From an uncultured Clostridiaceae bacterium (GTDB lineage Bacteria > Bacillota > Clostridia > TANB77 > CAG-508): DNA of 33,981 bases. The stretch spans positions 1 through 33,981 of the forward strand of contig CAOJCG010000017.1 in the NCBI GenBank assembly GCA_948356915.1, read 5' to 3'. The position numbers were made by a program, and so were the translations under genes. The notes beneath the pieces were generated by a model, which was not told the origin of the DNA, did not search any database, and saw only the letters and a list, made by a program, of their open reading frames with translations. This document shows positions 1 to 7,608 of the stretch, in pieces. Every line of letters starts with the position of its first letter. Positions within the stretch are counted from its first letter, which is position 1.

Positions 1-60
1 TACCGAGCTGGATTTTTTGTTTTTTGGATTCCTATTTTAGGACACCCTCTTTTACATTTT

Positions 61-633
61 TTATTTAAACTCTTTTTTAGCAATTTCCTTTAAATATTTT
101 ACATCAATATCTAATTCTTTTGCTCTTTTTTTGTATTCTCTTATTTGGTCTTGGAACTCTTTTATGAATTTTTCTCTTTCGATATACTCTTTAGGCTTTT
201 TGTCTTCCATAATATCTTTATAGTTTATAGCATCTTGTTCATTTCCTGCTTTTCGTACTTCTATATAACTTTCTAAATACTGTACTCGACCTATTTCAAA
301 GCAAAAATCTTCATAATATACTCTATATATCAAAGTTCCATCAGTATCAACAAAAGTTGGATAAATATAATTTCTTTGATAGTATTCTTGTATTATTGAA
401 TGTAAAATATGCAAATTACAAATATTTTCGTATTCCTTTTCTTCCATATTTTCTTTTTGATAAACAATATCATAATCAATAAAAACTAGATTTTTTTCTA
501 AAAATTCTTTAAGCCACAGTATATATTCCTTACTTGATCGAATTTCATCTTCTAATTTCTTTGATGCTTCCATTCTTTCATTTAATTCTTTCATCACTTC
601 ATCTTCGTTTACTTTTGGTCTCTTTCTTATCAT
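61..633 (-). CDS. hypothetical protein, charged and coiled-coil-rich
   Basis: A 190-residue protein with no family I recognise. The first ~45 and last ~50 residues are rich in Lys and Glu and look helical or coiled-coil. The middle (about residues 50-130) is more mixed and aromatic-rich (YYQRNYIYPTF, YRVYYEDFCFEIGR) and could be a small globular domain. There is no signal peptide or membrane segment, so it is probably cytoplasmic. The ATG is set by a strong AGGAGGG site 7 nt upstream. A TTGAAA-N16-TAAAAT promoter lies just upstream and there is no close same-strand neighbour, so it is probably monocistronic. Function unknown; only the reading frame and start are well supported. Confidence 0.75.
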   Translation of the reverse strand: MIRKRPKVNEDEVMKELNERMEASKKLEDEIRSSKEYILWLKEFLEKNLVFIDYDIVYQKENMEEKEYENICNLHILHSIIQEYYQRNYIYPTFVDTDGTLIYRVYYEDFCFEIGRVQYLESYIEVRKAGNEQDAINYKDIMEDKKPKEYIEREKFIKEFQDQIREYKKRAKELDIDVKYLKEIAKKEFK

Positions 634-683
634 TTTTTACCCTCCTAATTATAGTTAGATTTTCATTACTTAGTTTCTTGCAT

Positions 684-711
684 ATTTTATCATATATTAC
701 ATAATTTTCAA
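684..711 (-). promoter_or_regulatory. promoter of the 61-633 gene
   Basis: On the minus strand TTGAAA (706-711) and TAAAAT (684-689) are separated by 16 nt, about 50 nt before the start codon. Near-consensus for a housekeeping sigma factor; prediction only. Confidence 0.45.
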
Positions 712-1014
712 GTATTAACATAAATATTCGTGTATCATGTTTGTTTTTATATTATACTACCATTACTTTAAATATTTTAATAAAAAGGTAATTTAAACTA
801 TCAATTTATATTAACCTAAGTAACTCAAAGAAGGAAGGCCCATAGATTTAACTATTTTTATTGTTCTAACTACTATCTTGTTTGTGTTCCTTTAGCTTTT
901 ATTGGAGTTATACGATACTCTCGTAGTTTTAATAAATACTCTGATACCTTTCACAATATTGATAATTCAGGCAGTCAAAAGACCTAAATTTAAAAATTAT
1001 TTGTAAGTAACTAT
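712..1014. other. gene-free stretch with a possible decayed reading frame
   Basis: About 300 bases without a convincing gene. On the plus strand a frame from about 817 to 989 is open (ending RYSRSFNKYSDTFHNI... and a TAA), but it has no ATG/GTG/TTG start and no Shine-Dalgarno site. A neighbouring frame reads as hydrophobic before a stop. It may be the remnant of a small membrane-protein gene. No RNA structure was evident. Confidence 0.3.
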
Positions 1015-1054
1015 AAAAAGAACATATATTTTTTTAATATATATGTTCTTTTTT
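1015..1054 (-). terminator. terminator downstream of tex
   Basis: Fifteen-base perfect inverted repeat (AAAAAGAACATATAT / ATATATGTTCTTTTT) with a short T/A loop, immediately after the tex stop codon. The arms give A and T runs on both strands, so it could work in both directions. Confidence 0.75.
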
Positions 1055-1057
1055 ATT

Positions 1058-3214
1058 CTAAATCTTCATACTTAATTTAACTTTTTGCCTTTCCATATCT
1101 ATTGCTATAACTTTTACCTTAACAATATCTCCTACTGAAACTATTTCTGAAGGACTTTTTACGTATTTTTCGCTCATTTCAGAAATATGTACTAAGCCAT
1201 CATGTTTTACACCTACATCAATAAACGCTCCAAAGTCTATTACATTTCTTACTGTTCCTGTTAGTATTTGACCTTCTCTTAAGTCTTCAAATTTTAGTAC
1301 GTCACTGCGTAATACTGGTTTTGGCATTTCTTCACGTGGGTCTCTTCCTGGTTTTGAAAGTTCTTCTACTATATCTTTTAATGTCATTTCTCCTACTTCT
1401 AGTTCTTTTGCTGTTTTATCTATTTTTATATATGCTAATTTTTCTTTTATTTCTTTTAGTTTTTCTTTGTCATTTAAATCTTTTTTATTATATCCTATTA
1501 ATTCTAATAGCTTTTCTGCTATTTCGTAACTCTCTGGGTGAACTCCAGTTACTTCTAATGGATTTTTTCCTTCTGGTACTCTTATGAAACCTGCGCATTG
1601 TTCAAATGCTACCTTCCCTAGCTTTGGAACTTTTAATAGTTCTTTTCTTTCTTTTATTTTTCCGTTTTCGTCTCTATATTTTACTATATTGTTTGCTATT
1701 GTTTTATTAACACCAGCAACATATGAAAGTAGTGATGGTGTTGCTGTGTTTACATCTACACCTACTTTATTTACGGCGTCTTCTACTACACCTGTTAAAC
1801 TCTCTCCTAATTTCTTTTGGTCTACATCATGTTGATATTGCCCTACTCCTATTGCTTTTGGTTCTATTTTTACAAGCTCTGCAAGTGGGTCTTGCAATCT
1901 TCTTGCTATTGATATTGCTCCCCTTAATGAAACATTTATATCTGGATATTCTTCTGTTGCAAGTTTTGATGCAGAATATACAGATGCTCCCGCTTCTGAT
2001 ACTATTGCATAATGAACTTCTTTATTATATTTTTCTTTTACTTCTTTTATAACATCTGCTACAAATATTTCAGATTCACGTGATGCTGTTCCATTTCCTA
2101 TTGCAAACATATCTACATTGTGTTTTGCAATTAGACCTATTAAAACTTTTTTTGCTCCTTCCACATCATTTTGTGGTTCTGTTGGATATATTGTAGTAGT
2201 ATCTAAAAGTTTTCCTGTTTCATCTATTACTGCTATTTTACAACCTGTTCTATATGCAGGGTCAAAACCTATTACTGTTAAGCCTTTAAGTGGTGCACCT
2301 AATAATAATTGTTTAGCATTTTGTCCAAAAACTTTTATAGCTTGTTCTTCTGCTTTCTCTGTTAAATCACTTCTAATTTCTCTATCTATTGAAGGCTCAA
2401 TTAAACGCTTCCAGCTATCTAAAATTGTATCTTTTAATACTTCTTCATATTGTTTATTTTTTATAATATCTTTTTCAATTATTTCAAGAATTTTTTCTTC
2501 TTGTTTTTCTATTTTTACTTTTAGAAATTCTTCTTTTTCTCCCCTATTTATAGCCAAGATTCTATGGCTTGGAATTCTATTTATTTTTTCGCTAAACTCG
2601 TAATACATTTCATAGTTAGATTTCTCATCTTCTTTAGAAGCTTTTGTTTCAATTAATCCTTCTCTATAAATTAATCTTTTTATTTTTTTTCTGTATTCTG
2701 CATTATCTGAAATATTTTCAGCAATAATATCTTTTGCTCCTGCTATTGCATCATCATCTGTTTCCACACCTTTTTCACTACTTAAGAATTCGTTTGCTAT
2801 TTCTTCTAAATTTCTTTTATCTTCCTGTTTAATTATAATTTCAGCTAAAGGCTCCAATCCTTTTTCTTTAGCTATAGTTGCTCTTGTTCTTTTCTTTTGT
2901 TTATATGGTCTATATATATCTTCAACTTCTGCTAAAGTTTTTGCAAGTTCTAAAGCTACAACTATTTCATCTGTAAGCTTTCCTTGTCCTTCTATAGAAT
3001 TTACAACTTCTTGTTTCCTAGTTTCTAAATTTCTCAAATAATTTAATCTATCTCCTAAATCACGAAGTTGCTCGTCAGAAAGTCCACCAGTTGCTTCTTT
3101 TCTATAACGTGCAATAAATGGAATTGTATTTCCATCATCAATAAGCTTAACCGTAGCCTCAACTTGACTTACTTTAACTTGTAATTCATCTGCTATTATT
3201 TTTATAATATTCAT
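1058..3214 (-). CDS. tex: Tex family S1 RNA-binding protein
   Basis: A 718-residue protein of normal Tex length and full architecture. It has the N-terminal Tex helical region with IPFIARYRKEATGGL (residues ~32-46), a YqgF/RNase H-like domain around GFDPAYRTGCKIAVID (~320), a helix-hairpin-helix region (TATPSLLSYVAGVN, ~490) and a C-terminal S1 domain (GTVRNVIDFGAFIDVG, from ~650). Tex binds nucleic acid and is linked to transcription and RNA handling in the cytoplasm; its precise role is poorly defined in most bacteria. The start follows an AAAGGAG site. A TTGTTA-N17-TATAAT promoter overlaps the stop codon of the upstream transposase gene, and the leader between promoter and start contains a 31-nt palindrome also found elsewhere in the window. 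Confidence 0.95.
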   Translation of the reverse strand: MNIIKIIADELQVKVSQVEATVKLIDDGNTIPFIARYRKEATGGLSDEQLRDLGDRLNYLRNLETRKQEVVNSIEGQGKLTDEIVVALELAKTLAEVEDIYRPYKQKKRTRATIAKEKGLEPLAEIIIKQEDKRNLEEIANEFLSSEKGVETDDDAIAGAKDIIAENISDNAEYRKKIKRLIYREGLIETKASKEDEKSNYEMYYEFSEKINRIPSHRILAINRGEKEEFLKVKIEKQEEKILEIIEKDIIKNKQYEEVLKDTILDSWKRLIEPSIDREIRSDLTEKAEEQAIKVFGQNAKQLLLGAPLKGLTVIGFDPAYRTGCKIAVIDETGKLLDTTTIYPTEPQNDVEGAKKVLIGLIAKHNVDMFAIGNGTASRESEIFVADVIKEVKEKYNKEVHYAIVSEAGASVYSASKLATEEYPDINVSLRGAISIARRLQDPLAELVKIEPKAIGVGQYQHDVDQKKLGESLTGVVEDAVNKVGVDVNTATPSLLSYVAGVNKTIANNIVKYRDENGKIKERKELLKVPKLGKVAFEQCAGFIRVPEGKNPLEVTGVHPESYEIAEKLLELIGYNKKDLNDKEKLKEIKEKLAYIKIDKTAKELEVGEMTLKDIVEELSKPGRDPREEMPKPVLRSDVLKFEDLREGQILTGTVRNVIDFGAFIDVGVKHDGLVHISEMSEKYVKSPSEIVSVGDIVKVKVIAIDMERQKVKLSMKI

Positions 3215-3235
3215 TTTATTATTATCTCCTTTGTC

Positions 3236-3266
3236 TACCCCAAAAGGACCAGGTTATTTTGGGGTA
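3236..3266 (+). repeat. REP-like 31-nt palindrome, copy 1 (in tex leader)
   Basis: Arms TACCCCAAAA and TTTTGGGGTA (10 bp, perfect) around an 11-nt asymmetric centre GGACCAGGTTA. It is the exact reverse complement of copies 2 and 3. It lies downstream of the RAYT gene and inside the predicted 5' leader of tex, just before the ribosome-binding site. Confidence 0.9.
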
Positions 3267-3282
3267 ATTTTATTTATTTTTA

Positions 3283-3311
3283 ATTATATCAAATGATTTT
3301 TATTTTAACAA
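3283..3311 (-). promoter_or_regulatory. promoter of tex
   Basis: TTGTTA (3306-3311) and TATAAT (3283-3288) spaced by 17 nt on the minus strand. The -35 box overlaps the stop codon of the RAYT gene. Transcription would start near 3276, so the REP-like palindrome at 3236-3266 would be in the mRNA leader. Confidence 0.65.
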
Positions 3312-4009
3312 GTATATTTTTCTACTAACCTTTTTATTTTCTTTTTATCTATATTAAAAATTTTTTCTATTTTTCTCATAGATACTTTCTTATCTAATAA
3401 TATTTTTATAATTTTTGCTAATTCTTTTTCATTTCCTTTATAATCTTTTATTGTTTCTTCTATTTCTTGTTCTTTTTCTTCTTTTGTACATATAAATGAA
3501 GTTATTTCATCATTATCTTCTTTGTAATAATAATTTTCTTTCCATTTCTTGTTTATTTTTTCGTTTTCTTTAATTTTTGGATTATAACTAGAATACAAAT
3601 ATTTTGATTTTTCTTTACAAATATGTGCTTTTATTGGATTATTGTGAATGTAATGAATACAATTAATTAAATATTTTTCTGTATTTATTGGTTCAGATTT
3701 ATATCTACTTCTAAATACATAACCTACTCGATTTCTATTTTTATTATAATATATGGCATATTCCATATTTATTTGGTGCATAAAATTAGACATATTTTCT
3801 ATTTTGTTGCTTTCTATTAATAAATGTACATGATTTCCCATTATACAATATGCTATTATTTCTACTTCAAAGTTTCTGTTATGTAAAAACAATAGCTTTC
3901 TGTATTTTCTTTTATCTTGTTCTTTATCAAATATATATTCTTGATTAATACCTTGTGACATTATATGAAAAATATTTGTTTCAAAACTATTCCTATTTAT
4001 TTTTGGCAT
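3305..4009 (-). CDS. REP-associated tyrosine transposase (RAYT, Y1_Tnp family)
   Basis: A 234-residue single-strand DNA transposase of the HUH/Y1 class. The metal-binding HUH motif is visible as MGNHVHLLIE (residues ~57-66). The candidate catalytic tyrosine helix follows in INMEYAIYYNKNRNRVGYVF (~83-102), and the typical RYKSEPI and INCIHYIHNNPIKA segments come after it. The C-terminal third is a Lys/Glu-rich tail ending in a possible helix-turn-helix (KKVSMRKIEKIFNIDKKK). RAYTs are thought to move or maintain short palindromic REP sequences. Consistent with this, the gene sits between inverted copies of a 31-nt palindrome at 3236 and 4155, with a third at 5123. It has its own strong promoter (TTGACA-N17-TATACT) and an AAGGAGA ribosome site. 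It looks intact. Confidence 0.9.
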   Translation of the reverse strand: MPKINRNSFETNIFHIMSQGINQEYIFDKEQDKRKYRKLLFLHNRNFEVEIIAYCIMGNHVHLLIESNKIENMSNFMHQINMEYAIYYNKNRNRVGYVFRSRYKSEPINTEKYLINCIHYIHNNPIKAHICKEKSKYLYSSYNPKIKENEKINKKWKENYYYKEDNDEITSFICTKEEKEQEIEETIKDYKGNEKELAKIIKILLDKKVSMRKIEKIFNIDKKKIKRLVEKYTC

Positions 4010-4087
4010 ACTATATTCTCCTTATAAAAAAATGGGAACCAAAAATATTTATTTTATATAAATATTTTTAGCCCCTTATTTGTTTAG

Positions 4088-4116
4088 AGTATATATTCAT
4101 TTTTATTATTTGTCAA
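4088..4116 (-). promoter_or_regulatory. promoter of the RAYT gene
   Basis: Perfect TTGACA (4111-4116) and TATACT (4088-4093) with a 17-nt spacer. The ~75-nt leader contains an AT-rich inverted repeat (AAAAATATTTA ... TAAATATTTTT, ~4040-4070). Confidence 0.75.
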
Positions 4117-4153
4117 CATTTTCATTAATTTTTTATTTTCTATTTTATAGATT

Positions 4154-4949
4154 TTACCCCAAAATAACCTGGTCCTTTTGGGGTAAATCCCAAAAGTCTG
4201 GAATTTTATTATAATATTCTTCTTTTTCGTTATTTCCTTCTATGTTTTTAACTTCTACTGCTGAACCTATTCTCATTGGTGATGCTATTCTTGCTTCTTT
4301 ACTAAACGTTATATTTGTCATTTTATCGAAATCTAAATACATATTATATATTCTTATTATTTCTTTATTATCTTTAGTTTTTATAGTAACTGTTACTTGG
4401 TTTCCTTCTATTTTTGTTATTTTTCTATCTTGTACTTCGCCTATTAGTTCTTCTGTTTTACTACTCGTTTCTATCATAGTATCTGCTATTTGTAATAAAT
4501 CTTCTTTTGTGTAATTGCTCATTAGTTTATTTGTTTCTTGTATATCTCTTATTCTTTTTTGTCCTTCTTCTTTTTCCATCCAATAGTCAGTTACACCTTG
4601 ATAGTATTCTTCCTTTTCTTTAGTAGTAGCTTTTTCTTTAAGTTCTAGAGCTTTTCCAACTCTTTGTACTGATTTTATTTTTGCCTCTCTTGTTAGTTCT
4701 TCGTTTTCCATTTTATCAAATTGTAAACTTACTCTATATATGTGTATATCATTACTATTTTTTGTTTTAGCTTCTACTGTAATAACGTCTCCGTCAATTC
4801 CGCGTTATTTTAGTATTTTCTAAATTTCCTTCTATTTCTCCTGTTCTTTCAATTCTATTTAGTATAAAAGTAAAAGTTCTTAATATTTCTTCTCTTGAAT
4901 AATCTTTCATAAAATAGTCCTTTATTTTAATATCATCTTTAAATCCCAT
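4154..4949 (-). pseudogene. tandem-duplicated two-domain protein, broken by a 1-nt frameshift
   Basis: Two adjacent frames (4949 to 4794, then 4801 to 4154) form one gene of about 264 codons when one base near 4797-4801 is ignored. The first part ends NTKITR and the other frame continues IDGDVITVEAKTKN. The protein is an internal duplication. Half 1 has ITVEAKTKN, YRVSLQFDKM, RVGKALELK and EEYYQGVTDYW; half 2 has the matching VTVTIKTKD, YNMYLDFDKM, RIGSAVEVK and EEYYNKIPDFW. I do not recognise the family. The start used is the ATG at 4949 with a GAGGAGGG site, rather than the ATG at 4979. The last ~10 codons and the stop lie inside a REP-like palindrome. It is either a pseudogene or an assembly indel. 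Confidence 0.7.
4155..4185 (-). repeat. REP-like 31-nt palindrome, copy 2
   Basis: Same 31-base element as copy 1 but in reverse orientation (TACCCCAAAA, centre TAACCTGGTCC, TTTTGGGGTA). It lies upstream of the RAYT promoter and forms the 3' end, including the stop codon, of the 4154-4949 reading frame. Confidence 0.9.
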
Positions 4950-5122
4950 TGTTACTCCCTCCTCTTTTATTATTACCATATTATCATAATTAAATAAAAA
5001 AAGTCAACGCTGGAAAATGTAAAAAACGACATTTTATGTATTTTTTTAAACACTTAAAATATCGTTTTCGTTTTTTCTATTTTGTTATTAAATATTTATT
5101 ACAGGATTTAATTATTTATAAT

Positions 5123-5153
5123 TACCCCAAAATAACCTGGTCCTTTTGGGGTA
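5123..5153 (-). repeat. REP-like 31-nt palindrome, copy 3
   Basis: Identical to copy 2 and in the same orientation, 7 nt beyond the stop codon of the ABC-F gene. No T-run follows, so a terminator role is doubtful. Confidence 0.9.
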
Positions 5154-5160
5154 AAATTTT

Positions 5161-6741
5161 TTATTCTATTCCTAAATATTCATTATAGCTTACTTCTCTA
5201 TCTACTACTTTATCTAATTTAATATCTATTATTCTATTTGCTACTGTTTGTGTTAATTGATGGTCGTGTGATGTAAATAAAATATTTCCAATAAATTTTT
5301 TCATGCCTTCATTTAATGCTGTTATACTTTCCATATCTAGGTGGTTTGTTGGTTCATCCATTATTAGTAAGTTTGCACCTGATAACATCATTTTTGAAAG
5401 TACACATCTTACTTTTTCTCCTCCTGATAACACTTTTACATATTTTAATGCTTCTTCTCCTGAAAATAGCATTCTTCCTAAAAAGCTTCTTACATATGTT
5501 TCGTCTGGGTCTTTTGAATATTGACGTAGCCAGTCTGTTATTGTCATATCTTCTTCAAATAAATAGTTGTTATCTTTAGGAAAATACGTATTTGTTATTG
5601 TTGTTCCCCATTCTATTTGTCCCTCATCTGGTTCTAACTCTCCTGCTATTATTTGAAATAATACTGTTTTTGCATTTTCGTTATCTGCCATAAATGCTAT
5701 TTTGTCGCCTTCTTTTACTACAAATGATACATTATCTAGTAATTTTTCTCCATTTATTGTTTTTGATATGTTTTTTACTTTTAATATTTCTTTTCCTGGT
5801 TCTCTATCTGGCTTGAAGTCTATGTATGGATATCTTCTATTTGATGGTTTTATTTCATCTAGTTCTATTTTCTCTAATGATTTTTTTCTTGATGTTGCTT
5901 GTTTTGATTTTGATGCATTTGCACTAAACCTTGCTATGAAAGCTTGTAATTCTTTTATTTTTTCTTCTTTCTTCTTGTTTTGTTCTTTCATTTGCTTTAA
6001 TAAAAGTTGGCTCGATTCATACCAGAAGTCGTAGTTTCCTGGGAATACTTTTATTTGCCCGAAGTCTACATCTGCTATATGTGTACATACTTTGTTTAGG
6101 AAATATCTGTCGTGTGATACTACTATTACTGTGTTTTCAAAGTTTATTAAAAATTCTTCTAGCCAGTTAATGCTTTTTAAATCTAAGTCGTTTGTAGGCT
6201 CATCTAGTAGTAAGATATCTGGATTTCCAAATAATGCTTGTGCTAAAAGTACTTTAACTTTTTCTTTTGCTTCCATTTCACTCATTAATTTATAATGATT
6301 CTCTGTTTCTATTCCTAAATCATTTAAAAGTTGTGCGCTATCTGATTCCGCATTCCATCCATCTAGTTCGGCAAAGCGTTCTTCTAATTTTGCTGCTTTC
6401 ATTCCATCTTCTTCATTAAAGTCTGGTTTTGCATATATGGCGTCTTTTTCTTTCATTATTTTATATAGTTCTTCATTTCCCATTATAACAGTATCCATTA
6501 CTGTATATTCTTCAAAAGCAAAGTGGTCTTGTTTTAGAACAGAAAGTCTTTCTCCTTTTTCTTTTGTTACTTCACCTTTACTTGGCTCTAATTCACCTGA
6601 TAATATTTTTAAAAAAGTTGACTTTCCAGCTCCATTTGCTCCAATTATTCCATAGCAACAACCTTTATTAAATTTTATATTTACATCTTCAAATAATGTT
6701 CTTTTACCAAAACGCACTGTTACTCCAACTGCATTTAACAT
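5161..6741 (-). CDS. ABC-F family ATPase (YkpA/YbiT-like)
   Basis: A soluble 526-residue protein with two ABC cassettes and no membrane domain. Cassette 1 has Walker A GANGAGKS (~34-41) and Walker B ILLLDEPTNDLD (~200). Its signature is the altered MSEMEAKEK seen in place of LSGGE. The ABC-F linker, rich in Lys/Glu and Ser/Lys, follows (~265-330). Cassette 2 has a degenerate Walker A (ADNENAKT), a good signature VLSGGEKVR and Walker B LLIMDEPTNHLD. ABC-F proteins act on the ribosome, as translation factors or antibiotic-protection factors; this one resembles the housekeeping YkpA/YbiT group more than known resistance groups. The ATG at 6741 is chosen over an upstream in-frame ATG at 6885 because AAGGAGG precedes it and the promoter lies between the two. 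Regulation by the leader hairpin is possible. Confidence 0.9.
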   Translation of the reverse strand: MLNAVGVTVRFGKRTLFEDVNIKFNKGCCYGIIGANGAGKSTFLKILSGELEPSKGEVTKEKGERLSVLKQDHFAFEEYTVMDTVIMGNEELYKIMKEKDAIYAKPDFNEEDGMKAAKLEERFAELDGWNAESDSAQLLNDLGIETENHYKLMSEMEAKEKVKVLLAQALFGNPDILLLDEPTNDLDLKSINWLEEFLINFENTVIVVSHDRYFLNKVCTHIADVDFGQIKVFPGNYDFWYESSQLLLKQMKEQNKKKEEKIKELQAFIARFSANASKSKQATSRKKSLEKIELDEIKPSNRRYPYIDFKPDREPGKEILKVKNISKTINGEKLLDNVSFVVKEGDKIAFMADNENAKTVLFQIIAGELEPDEGQIEWGTTITNTYFPKDNNYLFEEDMTITDWLRQYSKDPDETYVRSFLGRMLFSGEEALKYVKVLSGGEKVRCVLSKMMLSGANLLIMDEPTNHLDMESITALNEGMKKFIGNILFTSHDHQLTQTVANRIIDIKLDKVVDREVSYNEYLGIE

Positions 6742-6765
6742 GTTTTTCCTCCTTATTTTTGATGC

Positions 6766-6846
6766 GTTAGGGACTTTTCTTTTTGCGTTATTTATCCCTT
6801 TCGCTTTTTTTGTATGGTTAGTGACGCAAAAAGAAACGTCCCCTAA
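6766..6846 (-). repeat. long imperfect hairpin in the ABC-F leader
   Basis: Arms of about 25 nt (GTTAGGGACTTTTCTTTTTG at 6766-6785, continuing CGTTA, and TGACGCAAAAAGAAACGTCC at 6822-6841, continuing CCTAAC) pair almost completely around a ~31-nt loop. It occupies most of the ~110-nt leader predicted between the promoter and the ribosome-binding site. It could be a REP-like insertion, an attenuator or a leader RNA switch. Confidence 0.7.
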
Positions 6847-6856
6847 CAGCATTACC

Positions 6857-6885
6857 ATTATATATGATATTATATTTTTTTTCAA
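6857..6885 (-). promoter_or_regulatory. promoter of the ABC-F gene
   Basis: TTGAAA (6880-6885) and TATAAT (6857-6862) with a 17-nt spacer on the minus strand. This supports the downstream ATG at 6741 as the true start. Confidence 0.7.
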
Positions 6886-6893
6886 GTGTTTTA

Positions 6894-6945
6894 TTGCTTT
6901 ATGTTTATTTATGTGATATACTCTTTATGTTACCATAAATTGGTA
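6894..6945 (+). promoter_or_regulatory. promoter and possible operator of the 6968-7207 gene
   Basis: TTGCTT (6894-6899), 17-nt spacer, TATACT (6917-6922). Just after the expected transcription start is the palindrome TACCATAAATTGGTA (6931-6945), with 5-bp perfect arms, a plausible operator. Confidence 0.55.
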
Positions 6946-6967
6946 TTTTTGAAAGAGAGGTAACTAT

Positions 6968-7207
6968 ATGTTTAAAACTGAAAGCCTAATTTGTCGCTCT
7001 GTTTATGAAACTCCCGAATTAGTGTGTATGGATGTACGTACTAAATTTGATAATGTGTTCATAGTTTCTCTATCAGATTTCAAGCCACACTTTGATGAGA
7101 ATTGGATAAACGAAATTACTGAAACATCTGTTATTCATCTTTCTCATGAAGATGTAAAAAAAGAAATAGTTGAGGGACTACTTCAATATCGTAATGTAAG
7201 AATGTAA
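6968..7207 (+). CDS. small hypothetical protein
   Basis: A 79-residue, probably cytoplasmic protein that I do not recognise. It has a mixed alpha/beta look, with acidic stretches (FDENWINEITE, HEDVKKEIVEG) and no membrane segment or signal peptide. The ATG follows GAGAGG at good spacing. It has its own promoter with a palindrome over the start region and is followed by a strong terminator, so it is probably a single-gene unit divergent from the ABC-F gene. Function unknown. Confidence 0.65.
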   Translation: MFKTESLICRSVYETPELVCMDVRTKFDNVFIVSLSDFKPHFDENWINEITETSVIHLSHEDVKKEIVEGLLQYRNVRM

Positions 7208-7230
7208 ATGTAGGAATTGAGATGTATTAG

Positions 7231-7270
7231 TAAAAAAATGTCAAGAAAAATTTTTCTTGGCATTTTTTTA
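7231..7270 (+). terminator. bidirectional terminator
   Basis: A 20-nt arm (TAAAAAAATGTCAAGAAAAA) pairs with the directly following 20 nt, with one G-U wobble. A and T runs on both strands let it serve the small gene at 6968 and the DUF378 gene converging from the other side. Confidence 0.8.
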
Positions 7271-7276
7271 CTTTTT

Positions 7277-7468
7277 TTAATCTCTACTAAATATTAATTT
7301 TATTCCCCATAGTCCTGAAATACCTACTAGAATATAAATAATTCTGCTTATAACTGATAATCCTCCAAAGATCGCCTCTACTAAGTTAAAATTAAATATT
7401 CCTATTAGTCCCCAATTTATAGCACCTATTATTATTAATACAAGAGCTATTGTATCTATAATTTTCAT
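7277..7468 (-). CDS. DUF378 family small membrane protein
   Basis: A 63-residue protein with two membrane helices (ALVLIIIGAINWGLIGIFNF and the region around IIYILVGISGLWGI). The GAINWGLIGIFNFNLVEAIF stretch is typical of DUF378 proteins, small inner-membrane proteins of unknown role. The start chosen is the ATG at 7468, preceded by GGAGAG, rather than an in-frame ATG six codons earlier that overlaps the ribosome-binding site. The gene stands alone and ends at a bidirectional terminator. Confidence 0.8.
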   Translation of the reverse strand: MKIIDTIALVLIIIGAINWGLIGIFNFNLVEAIFGGLSVISRIIYILVGISGLWGIKLIFSRD

Positions 7469-7608
7469 GATAGACTCTCCTTCCATCTTTATATTAATTT
7501 TATCCTTAGTATATGTATATTAATTTTTTTTATTCAAAAAAAGTGTAAAATAATATTAACTCTACTAAATTATTATTATTTTACATCATCTTCTATGTTT
7601 ACTATTTT

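Noticed and set aside
817..989. Possible small gene upstream of tex's terminator
   Set aside because: Open frame but no start codon and no ribosome site; at most a relic.
1321..2603. Several plus-strand open frames opposite tex
   Set aside because: Leu/Phe/Ser-rich antisense shadows of a well-supported tex gene, without ribosome sites.
6742..6885. N-terminal extension of the ABC-F protein starting at 6885
   Set aside because: It would run through the promoter and the leader hairpin; the AAGGAGG site and the family N-terminus both point to 6741.
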